Shown here one piece after another: positions 41,753 to 50,850 of a stretch of 53,793 nt of DNA. Origin of the DNA: Candidatus Rifleibacteriota bacterium (GTDB lineage: Bacteria; Muiribacteriota; Ozemobacteria; Ozemobacterales; Ozemobacteraceae); contig JADFXM010000049.1 of NCBI GenBank assembly GCA_015233565.1, positions 1-53,793 of the forward strand. The letters are read 5' to 3'. Numbering within the stretch: position 1 is the first letter of the stretch; each line of letters starts with the position of its first letter. The notes under the pieces are model-generated. The model was given only the letters and a program-made list of their open reading frames with translations. It ran no database searches and was not told where the DNA came from. The translations under genes were made by a program, and so were the position numbers.

Positions 41753-42348
41753 AAACACAGATTCTAGCCAGAAGGTACGCCGAAGCTTTTTTCAAGGTAA
41801 TTTCGAGTGAAAATTCTGATGAGGTTTATTCAGATTTATTGTCATTCGCTGATTTAATTGAAAAACGGCGGGATTTGGAATCCTATTTCCTGAATCCGCT
41901 TGTATCAGTTGATCAAAAAATTGATTTATTGAAAAAAGCTGTTGCCAGTTCATCTTCAAAATATCTTGCCGATTTCCTCTGCCTTCTTGTGAAGCGGTTT
42001 CGATTTAGCCTTCTCGATCAAATTGCTCAAGAATTTGAACATATTTACTTCCGTTCAAAAAACATTGTTGAAGTAACTGTGAAAAGCGCTATTGAATTAA
42101 ACGACCACGAACGAAAAAATTTGATCGAAAAACTTGGCAAAAAAATAACCGGAGGGGTTCGGATCACCGAAAAGATCGACCCCTTACAAAAAGGTGGATT
42201 ACTGGTTTGCTACGGTGATCATATCTACGATTCAACAATAAAGAATAAATTGAAACTTCTTGACGAGCGTCTCAACGCTTTAACTCGTGAAATTTTGTCA
42301 CATGTTGAAGAAGCTCCGACTTCGCTTAATGAGGGAAAACAGCCATGA
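41749..42348 (+). CDS. atpH: F-type ATP synthase subunit delta
   Basis: The 199-aa OSCP/delta protein starts at GTG 41749, overlapping the atpF stop as GTGA. The N-terminal six-helix domain begins QILARRYAEAFFKV, and the C-terminal part carries ITGGVRITEKIDPLQKGGLL, the typical strand pair that binds the stalk. Delta joins the F1 head to subunit b. The stop overlaps the atpA start (ATGA), showing tight coupling. The length is about 20 residues above average because of a longer tail. Confidence 0.95.
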   Translation: MKTQILARRYAEAFFKVISSENSDEVYSDLLSFADLIEKRRDLESYFLNPLVSVDQKIDLLKKAVASSSSKYLADFLCLLVKRFRFSLLDQIAQEFEHIYFRSKNIVEVTVKSAIELNDHERKNLIEKLGKKITGGVRITEKIDPLQKGGLLVCYGDHIYDSTIKNKLKLLDERLNALTREILSHVEEAPTSLNEGKQP

Positions 42349-43889
42349 CAATGAAGCCTGAAGAAATATTGAATGTTCTGGAAAGTGAAATACGTAATTT
42401 CTCCACACGAATGAAAATAGATGAAGCCGGCGTGGTCCTGCAGGTTGGCGATGGTATTGCACGCGTGCATGGCCTTCCCAAAGTAATGATTGGTGAAATG
42501 GTCGAGTTTTCCAATTCCATCAAAGGTTATGTTCTCAATCTTGAGGAAGACAACGTTGGTTGCGTTCTTTTAGGTTCAGACCAGGGAATAAAAGAAGGAG
42601 ACCTAGTCCGGGGAACAGGAAAAATCGTTTCTGTTCCGGTTGGAGACGGCCTTTTGGGAAGAATTGTTAATGCTGTTGGAGAACCGATTGACGGCAATGG
42701 CCCAATTGTTTTCGACAAGGTTTCCCCTGTTGAAGTTAACGCTCCAAACGTGGTTTCAAGGCAACCAGTCAAAGAGCCTGTCCAAACCGGAATTCAAGCA
42801 GTGGATGCTCTGATTCCAATTGGTCGTGGACAACGCGAACTGATTATTGGAGACCGCCAAACCGGAAAAACCGCAATTGCAATTGACACCATCATAAATC
42901 AAAAAACTGAAAATATGATTTGCATCTATGTTGCAATCGGACAAAAAATTTCCACTGTCGTAAAAATAGCAGAAACATTGAAAAAACATGATGCAATGAA
43001 ACACACTATCATAGTTCTTGCTTCAGCATCTGATCCTGCACCACTTCAATTCATTGCCCCATATGCAGGATGTGCAATGGGAGAATTTTTCCGCGATTCA
43101 GGACGTCATGCTCTTTGCATTTATGATGATCTTTCCAAACATGCCACCGCTTACAGACAACTGTCACTACTTCTGAGAAGACCACCCGGTCGTGAAGCGT
43201 ATCCCGCAGATATTTTTTATCTCCATGCCCGTTTGCTCGAAAGAGCCGCTAAAATGAGCGAAAAACTTGGTGGAGGATCTCTTACCGCGCTTCCAATCAT
43301 TGAAACACAAGCTGGCGACGTTTCAGCATACATTCCAACCAATGTCATATCAATCACTGACGGACAGATAATTCTCGATGGCAACCTTTTCAATAGTGGC
43401 GTTCGACCTGCCATCAACGCAGGCCTTTCAGTTTCCAGAGTTGGCGGTAACGCCCAGATCAAAGCAATGAAGCAAGTTGCCGGAAAACTTAGAATTGAAC
43501 TGGCACAATTCCGAGAATTGGCAGCTTTCGCTCAATTTTCCAAAGACCTTGATAAAGCCACTCAGGCCCAATTAAAGAGGGGCGAAAGACTCGTCGAAGT
43601 TCTAAAACAGCCTCAGTACCAACCATTGGCAGTTGAGGACCAGATTTTTTCTATCTTCGCTGCTACCCGTGGATTTACTGACAAACTGGATCTGAAACAA
43701 ATCGCAAAATATAAAAAAGAACTGTGCGAATATATCAAAACCAAACACGGAGAAGTAGCTTTCAAACTTACCAAAAACCGCGTTTTTGACAAACCCCTCG
43801 AAGATGCACTTGAAGCTGCAATTAAAGATTTCAATGAAGAATTTGTTGCTGCTCCTCAGCAAGTAGAAGTTCAACAAGCAGCTGCCTGA
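42345..43889 (+). CDS. atpA: F-type ATP synthase subunit alpha
   Basis: The 514-aa regulatory/non-catalytic subunit has the beta-barrel N-domain (VVLQVGDGIARVHGL, about 30-43), the P-loop GDRQTGKTA (169-177), PGREAYPADIFYLHARLLER and the SVSRVGG motif (near 365). Six subunits, three alpha and three beta, form the F1 head. The C-terminal ~12 residues are Ala/Gln/Val-rich (PQQVEVQQAAA), an extension with no obvious role. It overlaps atpH by 4 bases and is followed by atpG 19 bases later. Confidence 0.98.
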   Translation: MTMKPEEILNVLESEIRNFSTRMKIDEAGVVLQVGDGIARVHGLPKVMIGEMVEFSNSIKGYVLNLEEDNVGCVLLGSDQGIKEGDLVRGTGKIVSVPVGDGLLGRIVNAVGEPIDGNGPIVFDKVSPVEVNAPNVVSRQPVKEPVQTGIQAVDALIPIGRGQRELIIGDRQTGKTAIAIDTIINQKTENMICIYVAIGQKISTVVKIAETLKKHDAMKHTIIVLASASDPAPLQFIAPYAGCAMGEFFRDSGRHALCIYDDLSKHATAYRQLSLLLRRPPGREAYPADIFYLHARLLERAAKMSEKLGGGSLTALPIIETQAGDVSAYIPTNVISITDGQIILDGNLFNSGVRPAINAGLSVSRVGGNAQIKAMKQVAGKLRIELAQFRELAAFAQFSKDLDKATQAQLKRGERLVEVLKQPQYQPLAVEDQIFSIFAATRGFTDKLDLKQIAKYKKELCEYIKTKHGEVAFKLTKNRVFDKPLEDALEAAIKDFNEEFVAAPQQVEVQQAAA

Positions 43890-43908
43890 CCACGAAAACT
43901 GATCAAAA

Positions 43909-44799
43909 ATGCCTAACATAAGAGACATTAAAAAGAAAACACTGGGCGTAAAAAACACTCAGCAGATTACGAGAGCCATGAAAATGGTTTCCACCGCTAA
44001 ACTGCGTCAAGCAACAATTCGACTGAATGCCACCATGCTTTATCTTCGAAAACTTGAACAAATGACAGCCGACGTTCGCGAAGTTCTATCCACTGATAGC
44101 CCCATTCAAACAGGTTTTGACCACAGACCCGTGAAAAATATCGGAGTTGTAGTCGTTGCCGGAGAACGCGGACTATGCGGTTCTTTCAACAGTGACATAT
44201 TTAAATTTTCCATGTCATTTTTGAATTCGATCTCTGGCACGGGAAGCCAGCTCTTCTTGATTGGGAACAAGGCTCGTGATTATTTCAAACGTTATCCCAA
44301 ACTACCTGTCATCGGATTTGATTTTTTAATCAATTCAAACTCTTCCGTAGATGTTGTCCGAAAAGCAGCCAGACATGCAATTAATTGTTATACCTCCAAA
44401 AAAATTGACGAACTCTGGATAATATTTTCAGAATTTGTTTCTATTCTCGAAAGAAGATTGACAAAAGTAAGACTTCTTCCAATTGATTCTTCAGCCAAGG
44501 GCGGTAAGATCGGGAAAAGTGAGAAAAAACGGGTGGCAGGAGAACTGATTTTTGATCCCTCCCCGGAAAAACTACTTTCTGACCTTATTCCAAGATACGT
44601 TGAAGGGCTTTTTATGCGAGCTCTTCTAGAATCAGCCGCATCTGAACAGAGCGCAAGAATGATTGCCATGGGCGCTGCTACCGACAGAGCTGAGGACATA
44701 ATTGAACAACTGACTCTTACTTATAACCGCACACGGCAAGCTTTGATCACAAAAGAATTATCCGAAGTCATTGCCGGTGCTGATTCGCTCGCTAATTAG
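43909..44799 (+). CDS. atpG: F-type ATP synthase subunit gamma
   Basis: Gamma is the central rotor shaft. The 296-aa protein begins MPNIRDIKKKTLGVKNTQQI and continues TRAMKMVSTAKLR, the conserved N-terminal helix, has GERGLCGSFNSDIF (around residue 84) and closes with the conserved C-terminal helix including ARMIAMGAATDRAEDII and LTYNRTRQALITKELSEV. No insertion or truncation is seen. It sits between atpA and atpD in the standard order with a 63-base gap to atpD. Confidence 0.97.
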   Translation: MPNIRDIKKKTLGVKNTQQITRAMKMVSTAKLRQATIRLNATMLYLRKLEQMTADVREVLSTDSPIQTGFDHRPVKNIGVVVVAGERGLCGSFNSDIFKFSMSFLNSISGTGSQLFLIGNKARDYFKRYPKLPVIGFDFLINSNSSVDVVRKAARHAINCYTSKKIDELWIIFSEFVSILERRLTKVRLLPIDSSAKGGKIGKSEKKRVAGELIFDPSPEKLLSDLIPRYVEGLFMRALLESAASEQSARMIAMGAATDRAEDIIEQLTLTYNRTRQALITKELSEVIAGADSLAN

Positions 44800-44862
44800 T
44801 AATATTGCTTCACCCATTGGATGATTTTTGATTAACCTTTAAGCCCGAATTGGAGACGAGAT

Positions 44863-46272
44863 ATGCAAAATGGCACGATTCTTCAAGTCATTGGCCCGGC
44901 CGTTGACGTAAAATTCAAAACTGATGATCTTCCTAATATCTTAGACGCCCTAGAGGTGATTAATCCGGCAACCAAACGAAAACTGGTTCTAGAGACCGCA
45001 TTGCATATCGGTAACAACGTAATCAGAGCCATTGCAATGGGCCCAACTGAGGGCTTGGTGCGTGGTTTGGAGGTTATATCTACCGGCGGTACAATATCCG
45101 TCCCCGTCGGACCCAAAGTCCTTGGGCGCTTGTTTAACTTACTTGGTGAAACTCTCGATGACGGAGAACCCCTTACCAACACCGAAAGGTGGTCTATCCA
45201 CAGAGAACCCCCGAGCTTGACTCAACAGGGCAAAAGCACTGAAATTTTTGAAACCGGATTAAAAGTCATCGATCTTTTGATTCCCTATGCCAAAGGCGGA
45301 AAAATTGGACTATTCGGAGGGGCGGGAGTAGGAAAAACCGTTCTTATCATGGAATTGATCCACAACATCGCAAAACATCATGGCGGAGTCTCCGTTTTTG
45401 GCGGAGTTGGCGAAAGAACACGTGAAGGAAATGATCTTTATCTTGATATGAAGGAATCGGGAGTCATTGAAAAAACCGGATTGGTTTTCGGCCAGATGAA
45501 CGAACCTCCCGGTGCAAGATTGAGAGTTGGCCTTTCAGCATTGACCATGGCCGAATATTTCCGGGACCGGGAAGGCCAGGACGTGTTGCTTTTCATTGAC
45601 AATATATTCCGATTTGTCCAAGCTGGATCTGAAGTCTCCGCACTCCTCGGAAGAATGCCCTCAGCAGTTGGTTATCAACCAACTTTGGGTACTGAAATGG
45701 GCTTTTTGCAGGAACGAATTACCTCCACGAATAAAGGATCTATTACATCCGTCCAGGCAATTTATGTTCCAGCTGATGATATTACCGATCCGGCTCCTGC
45801 AACAACGTTCTCGCATCTTGATGCAACAACTGTCCTTTCCAGAAGAATATCTGAGCTTGGAATTTATCCGGCAGTTGATCCTTTGGGCTCCACTTCCCGA
45901 TTGCTTCAACCTGGAAGCGTAAGTGCCGAGCATTACCAAACAGCCAGAGCAGTACAAGAAATTTTGCAAAGATATCAGGATCTGAGTGAAATTATTGCAA
46001 TTCTTGGAATGGAAGAATTATCCGATGAAGATAAAACTGTTGTTAACAGAGCCAGAAGAATTCAGAAATTCCTCTCTCAGCCTTTTCACGTGGCTGAACA
46101 ATTTACCGGTTTCAAAGGGAAATACGTTCCGGTTAAAGACAGCATTCAATCTTTCAAAGCCATTGTTGATGGGAAATATGACACTTATCCTGAACAGGCG
46201 TTTTTTATGGTTGGGGATATTAATGAAGTTGAAGAAAAAACTCGACTTCTCAAACAACGTGGAGAAGCCTGA
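44863..46272 (+). CDS. atpD: F-type ATP synthase subunit beta (catalytic)
   Basis: The 469-aa catalytic subunit has the Walker A GGAGVGKT (152-159), the catalytic glutamate region GERTREGNDLY (about 182-192), Walker B VLLFIDNIFRF and the DELSEED-like segment LGMEELSDEDKTVV. ALLGRMPSAVGYQPTL is also present. A purine-rich site lies before the ATG. The stop overlaps the atpC start by one base. The product is full length and without lesions. Confidence 0.98.
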   Translation: MQNGTILQVIGPAVDVKFKTDDLPNILDALEVINPATKRKLVLETALHIGNNVIRAIAMGPTEGLVRGLEVISTGGTISVPVGPKVLGRLFNLLGETLDDGEPLTNTERWSIHREPPSLTQQGKSTEIFETGLKVIDLLIPYAKGGKIGLFGGAGVGKTVLIMELIHNIAKHHGGVSVFGGVGERTREGNDLYLDMKESGVIEKTGLVFGQMNEPPGARLRVGLSALTMAEYFRDREGQDVLLFIDNIFRFVQAGSEVSALLGRMPSAVGYQPTLGTEMGFLQERITSTNKGSITSVQAIYVPADDITDPAPATTFSHLDATTVLSRRISELGIYPAVDPLGSTSRLLQPGSVSAEHYQTARAVQEILQRYQDLSEIIAILGMEELSDEDKTVVNRARRIQKFLSQPFHVAEQFTGFKGKYVPVKDSIQSFKAIVDGKYDTYPEQAFFMVGDINEVEEKTRLLKQRGEA

Positions 46273-46697
46273 TGACCGAGAGAATCGAAACTCAGGATAT
46301 CCAAAAACCTCTCCAACGCAGTTTCTCTCTCACAATTGTAGCCCCTTCGCACCGAACTATCAGCTGTTCAGCCAAAACTGTCATGGTTCCAGCCGACTCG
46401 GGCTACATCGGCGTGATGAGAGGACATCAACCGATTTTGGCCAGTCTTCGAGTCGGAGTTGTAAAAGTAACGCCTATCGAAGGAAAAGAATTCTGGCTTG
46501 CGGTAACTGGTGGTTTTTTTGAAATGATTGGTGATAATGCTACTTTACTTGCAGATAAATTGTTCGAAGAGGAAGATCTTTCACCAGCAGATAAAAAGAA
46601 ATTTGAGGAAGGTCCTTTCTATCAAATGGATTCCTACCCTGATGATTTGAAGAAAGACCAAATGGCTATTTCCTTCCTTTTAAACAGAGTAAATTAG
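46272..46697 (+). CDS. atpC: F-type ATP synthase subunit epsilon
   Basis: Epsilon binds gamma and regulates the motor. The 141-aa protein has an N-terminal extension of about 17 residues before the beta-sandwich (SLTIVAPSHRTISCSAKTVM, PADSGYIGVMRGHQPILASL, AVTGGFFEMIGDNATLLAD). The C-terminal helical hairpin is reduced to a short Lys/Glu/Asp-rich piece. The start shares a base with the atpD stop (TGATG). It ends the operon. Confidence 0.95.
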   Translation: MTERIETQDIQKPLQRSFSLTIVAPSHRTISCSAKTVMVPADSGYIGVMRGHQPILASLRVGVVKVTPIEGKEFWLAVTGGFFEMIGDNATLLADKLFEEEDLSPADKKKFEEGPFYQMDSYPDDLKKDQMAISFLLNRVN

Positions 46698-46754
46698 TCT
46701 TTGCATCAAACTGTTTGCTTATCCCAGCAAAGTTAAAATTACGGGAAAATCAAA

Positions 46755-47555
46755 TTGAATCCGGAACTTTCAATAATTATTCCGTGTTACAAGGCTCCAG
46801 AATTTTTGGAAGAAAACATCGACAAAATCGGAAGCGAATTCCAGAAACTGGAAAATTTTGAGTTAATCGCAGTTGATGATGGCAGTGGCGATGGAAGTTC
46901 TGAAATTCTTCACTCTCTTGCTAACACCCGACCTTGGCTGAAACCGGTAATCCATCCGGTTAACTGCGGAAAAGGGCGAGCCATTTTAAGTGGGTTTGGC
47001 ACTTCAACCGGAAAATGGATAATAATGAATGATATCGATCTGCAATATGATGTCGCGGATATGCGGCAATGTTTTGAAAAACTTGCTAAATCCGGAAATG
47101 ACCTTGTTATCGGATCGAGAATGCATCCGAGATCTATTTATCATATAAAAAGTTCTCAATTACGCTACATTTTCACAAGACACGTTTTCAGCCGAATTTT
47201 AAATTTTGTCTTAAGAAAAACACTAATTCCTAACGTGAAAGACACACAATGCGGTTTAAAGGGCTTTTCCAGAAAATTTGTTGATTTTGTAAAAGAGGGA
47301 AGAGCTGAAATTAATGGTTTTGCTTTTGACGTTGAGCTTCTTGTAATTGCAAGGGCCAATTCTTTTTCAGTTTCTGAAACTCCGGTTCATTTTAGATATA
47401 CCGATATTCCTTCCACCATCAAATTTTTAAAGGTCGGCTCAAAGTTATCAATAGACCTTCTCCACATTTTTGCCAATCTGCTGTCAGGAAGATACAAACG
47501 AAAAGACAGTATCAAACGAACAGCAATTCTCGGTGAGTTTTCTCACAAAATATAG
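46755..47555 (+). CDS. Family 2 glycosyltransferase (DPM1-like)
   Basis: This 266-aa GT-A enzyme begins LSIIIPCYKAPEFLEENIDK, has the nucleotide-binding DDGSGDGS (41-48) and the metal-binding acidic motif DIDLQYD (93-99), and lacks membrane helices at the C-terminus, like polyprenyl-phosphate mannosyl/glucosyl transferases. The motif TQCGLKGFSRKFVDF is typical of that group. The start is a TTG at 46755 with GGGA 8 bases upstream; no ATG is nearby. It lies 57 bases after atpC and may be read through from the atp operon. The sugar and acceptor are unknown. Confidence 0.9.
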   Translation: MNPELSIIIPCYKAPEFLEENIDKIGSEFQKLENFELIAVDDGSGDGSSEILHSLANTRPWLKPVIHPVNCGKGRAILSGFGTSTGKWIIMNDIDLQYDVADMRQCFEKLAKSGNDLVIGSRMHPRSIYHIKSSQLRYIFTRHVFSRILNFVLRKTLIPNVKDTQCGLKGFSRKFVDFVKEGRAEINGFAFDVELLVIARANSFSVSETPVHFRYTDIPSTIKFLKVGSKLSIDLLHIFANLLSGRYKRKDSIKRTAILGEFSHKI

Positions 47556-47629
47556 CTATTACTGATTGTTGCTACGAAACTCATCGGAAAAATTAGTCTT
47601 TTGAACATTGTTCAAGATACCTCTCAAAA

Positions 47630-47816
47630 ATGAATTGGAACGACTTGGCCGTTCCATTGCCCAAGTCTGCTATTTAAAATTGGCGAAGCCGATTCCGCTG
47701 TTCAAAAGAAGGATTCTGCGGACGAATTTCCTTCCGATGTTAAACAGGTTATTTCTTTAGATTTCGGGGAAAAGTCGCTGATAATCGAAGGTTTATTTTT
47801 TGTCTCGGAAGATTGA
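47630..47816 (+). pseudogene. Possible frameshifted remnant of a small soluble protein
   Basis: An ATG at 47630 opens MNWNDLAVPLPKSAI and stops; in a neighbouring frame coding-like sequence continues as LLFKIGEADSAVQKKDSADE and ends VISLDFGEKSLIIEGLFFVSED at a stop at 47816. Read together with a one-base shift near 47672 the two would make one protein of about 60 residues. No family is recognised, and chance cannot be excluded. Confidence 0.3.
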
Positions 47817-48044
47817 TAAACACGCTATGTTTGGGACCGCACACTTCAAAGTCCAGTCATATAAATGGCTTAACCAGATTGCATTTTTTTTACCTGCTTC
47901 TATTGAGAGGTTTGAACCCACAAAAAATCGTAAAAAAATATTTCAACTTAATTCATGCTGGTTCTAGAAGGTATTCACTTTGAATAGAAAATTTATTTAG
48001 CAAAATAGCGCTTTTGTTAAAACCTACTTTTCACATTGAAAAGA

Positions 48045-48074
48045 TTGACATACAAACTTAAATTATGATTTAAT
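48045..48074 (+). promoter_or_regulatory. Candidate promoter of the split RHS locus
   Basis: A perfect TTGACA at 48045-48050 is followed after 18 bases by TTTAAT (48069-48074). The ribosome site AGGAGG is at 48164-48169, so the message would have a leader of about 95 bases. Confidence 0.4.
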
Positions 48075-48176
48075 TGATTGTTTTGTTGAATTTGCGAATT
48101 ATCTGATTACGCAGGCTAAAATTTTGATAATATTTTTTTGAAGAAGGTCGTTTGTTCCCAAATAGGAGGAATTTGT

Positions 48177-50759
48177 ATGTTACTTTACCGATGGTTTGTT
48201 GCATGTTCATTGATTGTCCTGATTTCTCTCGGTCCATGTTTCGGCCAATCAGCCTCGGAAACGCCTAAATCCCTGTTTTATAAAACCCTGGGTATAACTC
48301 CTCCTCCGTCTTTACCTGACGCATCTGGTACTGTCACAGCTTCTGGATCTACTACAGCTTCCGGTACAACTACGGCTTCGGGTTCGACGCAAGATATCAA
48401 CGCTTTGCTCGCCCAGATTTCCAAGCCAGCCAAGCGACGAACACTTGCCGCTCTTTCGTTTACACCTATACGGGTCGACGGAAATTGGCGTGAAATAGGT
48501 GGCAGCGGTGGGCTTACCCGCATCAAACAAGCCCCGGATGGAGATATCATCTCGATCGAGAGTTCAGGTATCGCCGCCACTACTGATTGTTCCTATACAT
48601 GGAATGGGTCGGAGTTCGAATGGCAGGCCTACAATATCCTGAAATATCGCATCACTTTCACCACCCAGTCGCCCTATTGGCTGGATGGTGGTCAACTTGT
48701 TACTTTCAGCGATTCCAATAATGGTAATTTCATGTACTGGGACGATAATGGGGCCATTGGTTATGTTGGTCTACAACGGGAAATTTCGATAAAATCCGTT
48801 GAAACCATTCCAGGGACTCTCTACATTGATCGTGATGGCGCCGGTTCTGGCATCGTATTTCGTGCAGTTGCGGATTCAGCGACACCTATCACCTTCCAGG
48901 TAAAATCCTCTTCCGGCGAAATAAAGAATTTGGGCGCGGTTGATGCTGTTGCGAACGGGTCTGATTTCACCGCAAAACTTAACTGGTGGGGCCCCCTTCC
49001 GGAGGGAACCTATACGCTCATCGCGCAAGCCGGCATCTCAAGTAAAGAAAGAACCTTTGAGGTCAAACATATTAAGGCAAGCTGCCTTGGAATGGGTACA
49101 TGGTTGAACAACACAAAAGACCCAAGCAATGCTGTTCCTCCCGAACCCAAGCCTCAATCCTGCCCACTTCAAACCTGGGATACGGCTACCGGTAACAACG
49201 TTGGCTATTTTCAGAGTCTATCGGTTGGCGACCCCGTCAACATTGTTTCTGGAAACTACACTCTTGCCCAGATAGACCTGACCTTGAAAGCCAGAAACTC
49301 ACTTACGTTGGCTCGCATCTACAACTCTCTCGATTCGAACATAGGTCCATTCGGTCGTGGCTGGAGCAGTCCGTATCTGTCGCATCTCGATATTCGCGAT
49401 ACCAGCGTGGCCTTCTTCAATTCTGATGGTTCGAGGATCCTGTATCAAAAGCAGGGTTCCGCGTATGTGGGTCCTTCCGATATCGATTTGAGCTTGTCGG
49501 TTTCTACTGACACGGGCTTTTGGGCTCTTCGTAGACCGGATGGCATGGAATGGACCTTCGACGCCACGGGGAAAATCATTCGGATGACCAATTCCTGCTG
49601 CGGAAAGGGTGCTCTCGATTCGATAAACTTTGAATACAACGCATCTGGCACAGTTCATCGTGTGGTAAATCCGGCCAACCAATGGTTTGAATTCGATTAT
49701 GATTCAAACGGTAGAGCCACCAAAGTAACCGATTTCTCAGGGCGCAGCGTTTTATATTCTTACGATCAGGCTGGAAATCTCGGTTCCTTCACTGACCCCA
49801 TAGGCCGAATCACGGTCTATTCTTACAATGAGGATGGTTTTTTAACGCAAGTTAAGGAACCCGGAAACAGGGTAACTTCAGTTACTTATTCCGATCTGCG
49901 TGCAACCTCTGTTACAACCCCTGATGGTTCTTCTTCCAGCTTCGATTGGGATTTGACTAACCAAAAACTGGTTTTAACCGACGTTGTCGGCACAAAACAT
50001 GAGTATAGTTTTTCGTCAGATTGGGTATTAAAATCTTATGCTGTTCCTTCGGCGAACATAAATAAAACTTTTACTACATCCGGAACTGCCATAATCGGAT
50101 TTGAAAATAGCCAGGCTGCTAAAAGTTCGTTTACTTTCAATTCAGCCGGGTTACTCGATTCGATAACCAATGCTTCTGGTAACACAAGTTATTACGAGTA
50201 TCATCCCACATTCCATAAGCTCACAAAGAAAACCGACCCACTAGGGCGGACCTGGCTTTATACCTGGTGCCCTCGCGGAAACCTTATATCTGAAACCGAC
50301 CCGAGTGGCGGAATTACCTCTTACACCTATGATGCCTTCAACAACAGAACTTCCAAAACCGACCAGCTTGGAAGAGTCACCAAATACGAATTCTCGGCTG
50401 ATGGTAACTACCTTTTGAAGGTTACAGACCCATTAGGCGGGGTCTCAAGCTTCTCATACGATGTTCGAGGGAATTTAACTTCCGCTTCCGACGCACTCAA
50501 GAGAGTTACAACCTTTGAATATGACCCGCTCAATCGCTTAAAGAAGACCGTCTACCCTGATGGCCGCTGGACTGCGATTGAATATGACGATGCTGACAAC
50601 ATCGTTAAACGAATTGATAATCTGAATCGAGTAACTTCTTATTCTTATGATCCAGCCGGGAGAATGGTCGCAATGATACGACCGGATGGTTCAGTTTTAA
50701 ATTATGAATACAATGCTTCTGGAAAAAAGATCTCCGAAACTGGGCCGTTCAAATTGTAA
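48177..50759 (+). CDS. Secreted RHS/YD-repeat protein, N-terminal half of a split pair
   Basis: I chose ATG 48177 for its perfect AGGAGG 7 bases upstream; the open frame reaches back to a TTG at 48138. The 860-aa protein has a signal peptide (about 1-24), an Ala-Ser-Gly-Thr repeat linker (about 48-72), an Ig-like region to about residue 350, the DUF6531-type start GDPVNIVSGNYTLAQIDL, and YD repeats. It stops right after YEYNASGKKISETGPFKL, with no core or tip domain. The left-edge RHS protein continues uninterrupted at the equivalent place (KIAEIDPLQKVTKLEYD), so this gene looks cut at a repeat boundary. The next gene supplies the missing part. Confidence 0.9.
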   Translation: MLLYRWFVACSLIVLISLGPCFGQSASETPKSLFYKTLGITPPPSLPDASGTVTASGSTTASGTTTASGSTQDINALLAQISKPAKRRTLAALSFTPIRVDGNWREIGGSGGLTRIKQAPDGDIISIESSGIAATTDCSYTWNGSEFEWQAYNILKYRITFTTQSPYWLDGGQLVTFSDSNNGNFMYWDDNGAIGYVGLQREISIKSVETIPGTLYIDRDGAGSGIVFRAVADSATPITFQVKSSSGEIKNLGAVDAVANGSDFTAKLNWWGPLPEGTYTLIAQAGISSKERTFEVKHIKASCLGMGTWLNNTKDPSNAVPPEPKPQSCPLQTWDTATGNNVGYFQSLSVGDPVNIVSGNYTLAQIDLTLKARNSLTLARIYNSLDSNIGPFGRGWSSPYLSHLDIRDTSVAFFNSDGSRILYQKQGSAYVGPSDIDLSLSVSTDTGFWALRRPDGMEWTFDATGKIIRMTNSCCGKGALDSINFEYNASGTVHRVVNPANQWFEFDYDSNGRATKVTDFSGRSVLYSYDQAGNLGSFTDPIGRITVYSYNEDGFLTQVKEPGNRVTSVTYSDLRATSVTTPDGSSSSFDWDLTNQKLVLTDVVGTKHEYSFSSDWVLKSYAVPSANINKTFTTSGTAIIGFENSQAAKSSFTFNSAGLLDSITNASGNTSYYEYHPTFHKLTKKTDPLGRTWLYTWCPRGNLISETDPSGGITSYTYDAFNNRTSKTDQLGRVTKYEFSADGNYLLKVTDPLGGVSSFSYDVRGNLTSASDALKRVTTFEYDPLNRLKKTVYPDGRWTAIEYDDADNIVKRIDNLNRVTSYSYDPAGRMVAMIRPDGSVLNYEYNASGKKISETGPFKL
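48321..48389 (+). repeat. Short tandem repeat encoding (A-S-G-[ST]-[TV]-T)n
   Basis: Four near-identical 18-base units encode ASGTVT, ASGSTT, ASGTTT, ASGSTQ directly after the signal peptide region of the first split RHS gene. They form a flexible linker and could expand or contract by slippage. Confidence 0.75.
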
Positions 50760-50850
50760 CCAAAGTTTACCCCACCAAACGTATTTTGTTTGATTAAGTT
50801 GTCGGAATTAACCTTATTTTTTTGTGAAAGTGAAAGGGGATAACGGTTTT

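Larger units (their letters stand above)
47556..48176 (+). other. Intergenic region before the split RHS locus
   Basis: This 621-base stretch holds a broken coding fragment (47630-47816) and a candidate promoter (48045-48074) with a leader of about 100 bases. The rest is AT-rich, with no further gene visible. Confidence 0.45.

Noticed and set aside
45986..46522. 178-codon plus-strand frame
   Set aside because: Overlaps atpD and atpC in another frame; both real genes have full motifs.
49425..49445. GGTTCGAGGATCC resembling a tRNA T-arm
   Set aside because: It lies inside the RHS coding frame and has no acceptor or anticodon stem around it; no other tRNA-like arms were seen in the window.
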